Shown here: one piece after another, positions 60,383-64,000 of the stretch
Layout of the letters: each line of letters begins with the position of its first letter
Numbering within the stretch: the first letter of the stretch is position 1
Source: CAZEDM01 sp964511075
GTDB taxonomy: Bacteria; Zixibacteria; MSB-5A5; RBG-16-43-9
DNA: 64,000 bases
Assembly: GCA_964511075.1 (NCBI GenBank)
Contig: CAZEDM010000006.1
Span: 1 to 64,000, forward strand
Reading direction: 5' to 3'
Program-made: the position numbers and the translations under genes
Notes under the pieces: generated by a model
Database searches by the model: none
What the model was told of the DNA's origin: nothing
The model's input: only the letters and a program-made list of their open reading frames with translations

Positions 60383-61009
60383 ATGGCTATAAAGCTACCC
60401 CGGTTGATGCCCAGGGAAGAAAAATTCTTTAACCTTTTCAAGGATTCAGCTAATAATCTATTGAAGGGTGCTGAGGCTTTAAAGGATCTGGTTAACAATT
60501 ACCAGGATGTGGAGGAGAAGGTAAAAGGTATCAAGGAGATAGAACACAAGGGGGACGAGATCATTCACGAGATAATCGACAAGCTTAACAAGACCTTCAT
60601 CACCCCCCTGGACAGGGAGGACATACACCTTATCGCCTCAGAACTGGATGACGTCCTAGATGCCATAGAGGGTATCTCCAGCCGGCTTTTATCCTTCAAG
60701 ATCAAACAGCCTACCTCTGCCTGCATCAGGCTGGTGCAGATAATCTACCAGGGTGTGGTGCAGATAGAAAAGGCGGTTTCCGATCTGGAGCATTTCGATA
60801 ACCTGCACCCTTTCTGTGTGGAGATCAACCGCCTGGAAAACGAGGCAGACGAAATCTCCCAGCGTATGGTAGCCCAGCTGCTGGAAGAGGAGCCGGATTG
60901 GAGAACGGCTATCAAGTGGAAGGAGATCTATGGTCGACTGGAAACCGCTGCAGACCACTGCGAGAACATCGCGGTTGCCATCGAGGCCGTGGTGATGAAG
61001 GGCAGCTGA
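60383..61009 (+). CDS. DUF47 family phosphate-transport accessory protein
   Basis: 208 residues, helical PhoU-like family. Contains IKEIEHKGDEIIHEI (about 53-67), FITPLDREDIHLIASELDDV (about 72-91) and CVEINRLENEADEIS. DUF47 proteins lie next to Pit transporters and are thought to control uptake of phosphate. The Pit gene is 27 nt downstream. AAGGGAGGAG ribosome site. Confidence 0.93.
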   Translation: MAIKLPRLMPREEKFFNLFKDSANNLLKGAEALKDLVNNYQDVEEKVKGIKEIEHKGDEIIHEIIDKLNKTFITPLDREDIHLIASELDDVLDAIEGISSRLLSFKIKQPTSACIRLVQIIYQGVVQIEKAVSDLEHFDNLHPFCVEINRLENEADEISQRMVAQLLEEEPDWRTAIKWKEIYGRLETAADHCENIAVAIEAVVMKGS

Positions 61010-61036
61010 TCTCATTAAAAAAAGGGAGCAATCCCA

Positions 61037-62026
61037 TTGGGTGATTTAGTCTTACTCATAGCTATCGTTTTTGCCGCATTGGTTTACGATTTCTTTAACG
61101 GCTTTAACGACTGTGCCAACGCCATAGCTACTACAATTTCCACCCGCGCGCTTTCTCCCCGCCAGGCCATCCTTATGGCACAGGTTCTTAATTTTCTCGG
61201 AGCTTTAAGTCATACTGCGGTTGCCGCCACAGTGGGCAAGGGAATACTCGATGCTCAGCAGACCAGTCTGGTTATGGTCCTGGTGGCTCTGATAGGAGCG
61301 AGTGCCTGGACCGCCTTCTCCAGCTTCTACGGAATCCCGGTAAGCGTAAGCCATGCTCTGATTGGTGGTATGCTGGGAGTTGGGATAGTGGCAGCAGGCA
61401 CTAAGATAGTGATCGTCAAAGGAGTAGTTAAGGTCCTTATCGCTATGATAGTCTCCCCGATTTTGGGTTTTTTGGGTGGTCTTATTTTAATAACTTTAAT
61501 CTCCTGGCTCTTCAGACGCTCATCTCCCCTTAAGACCAACATTCATTTCCGGCGTCTTCAGATACTTTCCGCTGCCTGGATGTCTTTTTCTCATGGGATG
61601 AACGATGCGCAGAATGCCATGGGAGTGATAACCATGGCACTGGTGAGCTACGGGGCACTGACGGCTTTTAAGGTCCCCATATGGGTGATGATAGCCTGCG
61701 CTTTTGCCATGGCACTGGGCACCAGCCTGGGCGGGTGGAAAGTGATTGAGACCATGGGAGGGAAGGTGTTCAAACTTAAGCCGGTCCATGGATTCTCCGC
61801 TGAGACCTCAGCCGCGGTGGTCATCGGCGGTATGTCCCTCCTGGGAATACCCATAAGCACCACCCACGTGATCTCCACCGCCATAATGGGAAGCGGCTCC
61901 TCTCAGAGGATCTCCGCAGTCAGATGGGGGATAGTCAGGAACATCATCGTCGCCTGGATCATAACCATCCCGGTCTCGGGCTTAGTTGCCGCATTTTTGT
62001 ATTCTATCGTAAAGATATTTTCTTAA
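61037..62026 (+). CDS. pit: Low-affinity inorganic phosphate transporter
   Basis: 329 residues, Pit/PHO4 family. The two inverted repeat motifs are DFFNGFNDCANAIATTISTR (N-terminal) and SFSHGMNDAQNAMGVITMAL (C-terminal half). About ten TM helices. TTG start with GGGAG upstream. Proton or metal-phosphate symport; pairs with the DUF47 protein. Confidence 0.94.
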   Translation: MGDLVLLIAIVFAALVYDFFNGFNDCANAIATTISTRALSPRQAILMAQVLNFLGALSHTAVAATVGKGILDAQQTSLVMVLVALIGASAWTAFSSFYGIPVSVSHALIGGMLGVGIVAAGTKIVIVKGVVKVLIAMIVSPILGFLGGLILITLISWLFRRSSPLKTNIHFRRLQILSAAWMSFSHGMNDAQNAMGVITMALVSYGALTAFKVPIWVMIACAFAMALGTSLGGWKVIETMGGKVFKLKPVHGFSAETSAAVVIGGMSLLGIPISTTHVISTAIMGSGSSQRISAVRWGIVRNIIVAWIITIPVSGLVAAFLYSIVKIFS

Positions 62027-62033
62027 TTTGGTG

Positions 62034-62054
62034 GAACAAGCATCTTGCCTGTTC
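62034..62054. repeat. REP palindrome, ACAGGC family
   Basis: GAACAAGCA-TCT-TGCCTGTTC, 8 nt after the Pit stop. Slightly decayed copy of the family associated with RAYT2. Confidence 0.7.
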
Positions 62055-62125
62055 TTTTCAGCGGCTAACGTATCTCGAAAGCAGGCAGCTCAATTTTCAT
62101 CCCTAATTATTATCTATCCAAAAAC

Positions 62126-62545
62126 TTAGACTACAAAATCCGTCACAGTTAAAGCGTGATAATAGCTCCCCTTCTCCGCGGTGAATAACAGCACAGAATA
62201 ATCAGGGTCAGCTACGCCCAAGGGGTAATACTTTTCAAACCCCTCTCTCCACAGCCGCTTTTTTGACTGCGGGTCCTGGAGTATCCTGATCTCTCCGGTT
62301 AACATCAATCCCATCCACTTATCGAAATCGACGAAATAGATGCACGCCTTGGAGCTGCTCTGGAGCTGGGTTATTTTTTTCGAGGAGGTGTTTGTGCTGA
62401 ACCAAATATTTTTCAACCCCTGGTTCTCCATCTTGATCATCGCCCTGATGTTGGGGTAGCCTTCAGCCCCGCCGGTCCCCAGCATGGCAATGGTAGACCT
62501 ATCAGCCAATGCCAGCCCTTTATTCATAGCCTCTTTTTCTGTCAT
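62126..62545 (-). CDS. Pyridoxamine 5'-phosphate oxidase family flavoprotein
   Basis: 139 residues of the split-barrel FMN-binding fold: IAMLGTGGAEGYPNIRAMIK (strands 1-2), IWFSTNTSSKKITQLQ, KACIYFVDFDKWMGLMLTGE and a C-terminal ALTVTDFVV. Resembles general stress protein 26-like pyridoxamine-phosphate oxidases. Cofactor could be FMN, F420 or heme. Real substrate unknown. Lies 19 nt after the Fe-S gene. Confidence 0.9.
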   Translation of the reverse strand: MTEKEAMNKGLALADRSTIAMLGTGGAEGYPNIRAMIKMENQGLKNIWFSTNTSSKKITQLQSSSKACIYFVDFDKWMGLMLTGEIRILQDPQSKKRLWREGFEKYYPLGVADPDYSVLLFTAEKGSYYHALTVTDFVV

Positions 62546-62564
62546 GACCGTACCCCTTTTTGGT

Positions 62565-63341
62565 TTATGATTTTATGCCTGAACAACTCGGACACAACTT
62601 TCTGCATAAATTACATTTCTTCAGAATATACCCCTTCTCTGTCAGGTAACAGGAAAGGGGCCTGCAAAGTTTCTGGTTGACAGTTTTACCGTCCAGTGCT
62701 TTTGAGGGACAGGAATCTATGCAGATCTGACAGTTCTCCGGACATCCCTCATAGGCTGCCAGGGAATCACCTTCCAGTTCGCTATCCACCAGCACTGCCC
62801 CGATTTGAACCATATTCCCGTAATCTTTATTCATCAGAAGAGTGTTCTTACTCAGGATACCCAATCCAGCCAGGCAAGCAGCATGACGTAACGAGAGTAT
62901 TGCCCTGCCATACGATCTCTGAGACTCCCAGTGTTCATAGGGGTCATCTGAAGGGACAGGAACAGCCTTTACGCCCAGCTTCTCCAGTTTCAGGGAAAGC
63001 CTGATCCCGAGCTTGTCAATTCCCTGAGCTAAAAAGTTATTTACCAGGGTATAGGGAACGCAGCTGGAGGCAAAAAGAGGACCCTGGGGAAGTCTTTTGG
63101 CAAACACGATCACCGCCCTGCAGTCTTTAAAAATATCAACAGGACGAAAACCTTTGGGGGCTTCCTTAAACCTTTCAGCCGGTGCGATACCACAGAGGTC
63201 AGCTCCCAGATTTTTAACTATCTCTTTCACTTCGCTTGAGTCGATCAAAAAGGTCCTCCTTGCCTGGGGATGATAAAGTGCAACCTGCCTGTTTGCGAAA
63301 TCCTGTTCGGGCAGAGTCCACATATTCATAATATCTAACAT
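62565..63341 (-). CDS. Epoxyqueuosine-reductase-like double [4Fe-4S] protein
   Basis: 258 residues. The C-terminus has two cluster motifs, CPENCQICIDSCP (about 205-217) and CNLCRKLCP (about 243-251). The N-terminal part (ADLCGIAPAERFKEAPKGF) and RAVIVFAKRLPQG are shared with QueG and its relatives. It is much shorter than QueG (about 350-380), so it is more likely a QueG-like reductase of unknown role. Divergent from lexA. Confidence 0.85.
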   Translation of the reverse strand: MLDIMNMWTLPEQDFANRQVALYHPQARRTFLIDSSEVKEIVKNLGADLCGIAPAERFKEAPKGFRPVDIFKDCRAVIVFAKRLPQGPLFASSCVPYTLVNNFLAQGIDKLGIRLSLKLEKLGVKAVPVPSDDPYEHWESQRSYGRAILSLRHAACLAGLGILSKNTLLMNKDYGNMVQIGAVLVDSELEGDSLAAYEGCPENCQICIDSCPSKALDGKTVNQKLCRPLSCYLTEKGYILKKCNLCRKLCPSCSGIKS

Positions 63342-63462
63342 CTTTTACAGGATCAAGCTATTTTTAAATTTGGGGCTGGGGGATAAGTTACCGTTTGCTA
63401 ATAGCTTAAGAATAAAAGAATCTCTGCAATCGAGATATTTTTCTGATTTTTCTATTTTTCCC

Positions 63463-63491
63463 TTGACAGCTGCACTAATGTGCAGTATAAT
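63463..63491 (+). promoter_or_regulatory. lexA promoter with embedded LexA operator candidate
   Basis: TTGACA (63463-63468), 17-nt spacer, TATAAT (63486-63491). The spacer is filled by the palindrome CTGCAC-TAAT-GTGCAG (63470-63485), which fits TGCNC-N4-GTGCA, the LexA motif reported for Fibrobacter. A repressor bound here would block RNA polymerase, as expected for lexA self-control. Confidence 0.85.
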
Positions 63492-63504
63492 AATATCAAA
63501 AGGC

Positions 63505-63531
63505 GTAGGGGCACGGTGCGCCGTGCCCTAC
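63505..63531. repeat. REP-like palindrome in the lexA 5' UTR
   Basis: GTAGGG-GCACGG/CCGTGC-CCTAC, one bulge, GTAGGGG family. It lies between the promoter and the lexA ATG and should be transcribed into the leader. Confidence 0.8.
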
Positions 63532-63565
63532 CATTAGAAAGAAGGATTCGCAGGTAGGAGGGAAA

Positions 63566-64000
63566 ATGAAAGAATTAACCAGAAGACAAAAAGAGGTGCT
63601 GGATTTTATCACCAGGACAATCGAGGAGAGCGGTCTGCCCCCAACTATCAGGGAGATAGGCAAGAAGTTCAAGATCACATCCACCAACGGGGTAAGGGCT
63701 ATTCTTTCAGCCCTGAGTGCCAAGGGTTATATCCGCAGAAAACCTTTGGTTTCCAGGGGGATCGAGCTTTTCAGATCGGTTAGGGCTAATTTAGTCTCAG
63801 TCCCCCTGGTAGGAAGGGTTTCCGCAGGTTTACCGGTCCTGGCTGTGGAGAACATCGAGGGCAGCATAGGGATAGACAAATCCCTCTTCCCCGGAGAGGG
63901 GACCTTCTTTTTAAAGGTAGACGGGGACAGCATGAGGGATGCCGGGATTTTAAGCGGTGATTATGTCTTAGCCCAACAGCAGAACATTGCACAGAAAGGG
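63566..64000 (+). CDS. lexA: LexA repressor (3' truncated by window end)
   Basis: 145 codons with no stop before the edge; LexA is about 200. ATG preceded by AGGAGGGAAA. The N-terminal winged-helix domain is TRRQKEVLDFITRTIEESGL, then PPTIREIGKKF (residues 1-65). The cleavage site is Ala-Gly in GRVSAGLPVLAVENIEG. The catalytic Ser is in VDGDSMRDAGI. The catalytic Lys lies beyond the window. Cleaved on RecA activation. The own promoter holds a matching palindrome. Confidence 0.96.
   Translation, partial: MKELTRRQKEVLDFITRTIEESGLPPTIREIGKKFKITSTNGVRAILSALSAKGYIRRKPLVSRGIELFRSVRANLVSVPLVGRVSAGLPVLAVENIEGSIGIDKSLFPGEGTFFLKVDGDSMRDAGILSGDYVLAQQQNIAQKG

Noticed and set aside
1..64000. tRNA, rRNA and CRISPR
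   Set aside because: I looked for T-loop motifs, rRNA conserved stretches and regularly spaced direct repeats by eye and found none; a dedicated tRNA or CRISPR scan could still find a weak case.

Overview
The window looks like chromosome from an uncultured diderm bacterium of the FCB group, most like candidate division Zixibacteria or a close relative. This is inference from gene content; there is no 16S rRNA gene here. The signs are secreted proteins ending in paired type I dockerin repeats (GDxNxDGxxxVSDVVYxINYLFKGG style), a subtilisin with an FCB-type C-terminal sorting domain (SQNYPNPFNP), an outer-membrane biogenesis cluster (bamA, ompH/skp, lpxD) and a LexA operator of the kind described in Fibrobacter. 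I see no rRNA, tRNA or CRISPR array. The first gene is cut by the left edge and lexA by the right edge.

Layout. 0-1.4 kb: C-terminal part of a dockerin protein. 1.8-5.5 kb (-): nucleoside catabolism operon deoB-cdd-deoC-deoA. 5.6-10.8 kb: small regulators, an M29 aminopeptidase, a DUF3795 protein and an exported HExxH protein. 11-13 kb (-): pgsA-like gene, REP-associated transposase RAYT1 and an AbiJ-like protein. 13.1-20.1 kb (-): recN, nadK, dxs, ispA, xseB, xseA. 20.5-25.5 kb (-): RlmI-like methyltransferase, then dus, larB and larC with a second transposase (RAYT2) between the two lar genes. 25.6-29.4 kb (+): FHA protein, metallophosphoesterase and CHASE2 Ser/Thr kinase. 29.5-31.2 kb (-): two secreted proteins. 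31.6-36.5 kb (+): rplU-bamA-ompH-lpxD-trxA. 36.6-38.7 kb (+): an AT-rich, complete Eco1-like retron. 38.7-47.4 kb: mixed housekeeping genes. 47.8-50.0 kb (-): secreted subtilisin. 50.5-52.5 kb (+): AT-rich three-gene island (4-TM protein, EEP nuclease, unknown). 52.5-57.1 kb (-): CsoR/CopA metal-efflux cluster. 57.2-59.1 kb (-): ferredoxin and a BglII/BstYI-family restriction-modification pair. 59.2-64 kb: exported nucleosidase, phosphate uptake (DUF47-Pit), flavin/Fe-S proteins and lexA.

The main finding is the retron at 36,673-38,675. It has a nucleoside-deoxyribosyltransferase-like effector, an msr-msd RNA and a reverse transcriptase, in the same order as Retron-Eco1 (Ec86). The RNA can be read directly: a 15-bp a1/a2 pairing, an msr hairpin almost identical to that of Eco1 and an 11-bp msd hairpin. 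The a1 arm lies inside the effector's last codons, and the likely branching G is the last base of its stop codon.

A second theme runs through the window: many REP-like palindromes in several families, together with two RAYT transposases. Some palindromes lie inside the RAYT reading frames and some supply the stop codons of deoC, recN and tatD. Together with the AbiJ-like protein, the retron, the nuclease island and the RM pair, this makes a housekeeping chromosome with AT-rich defence and mobile insertions.
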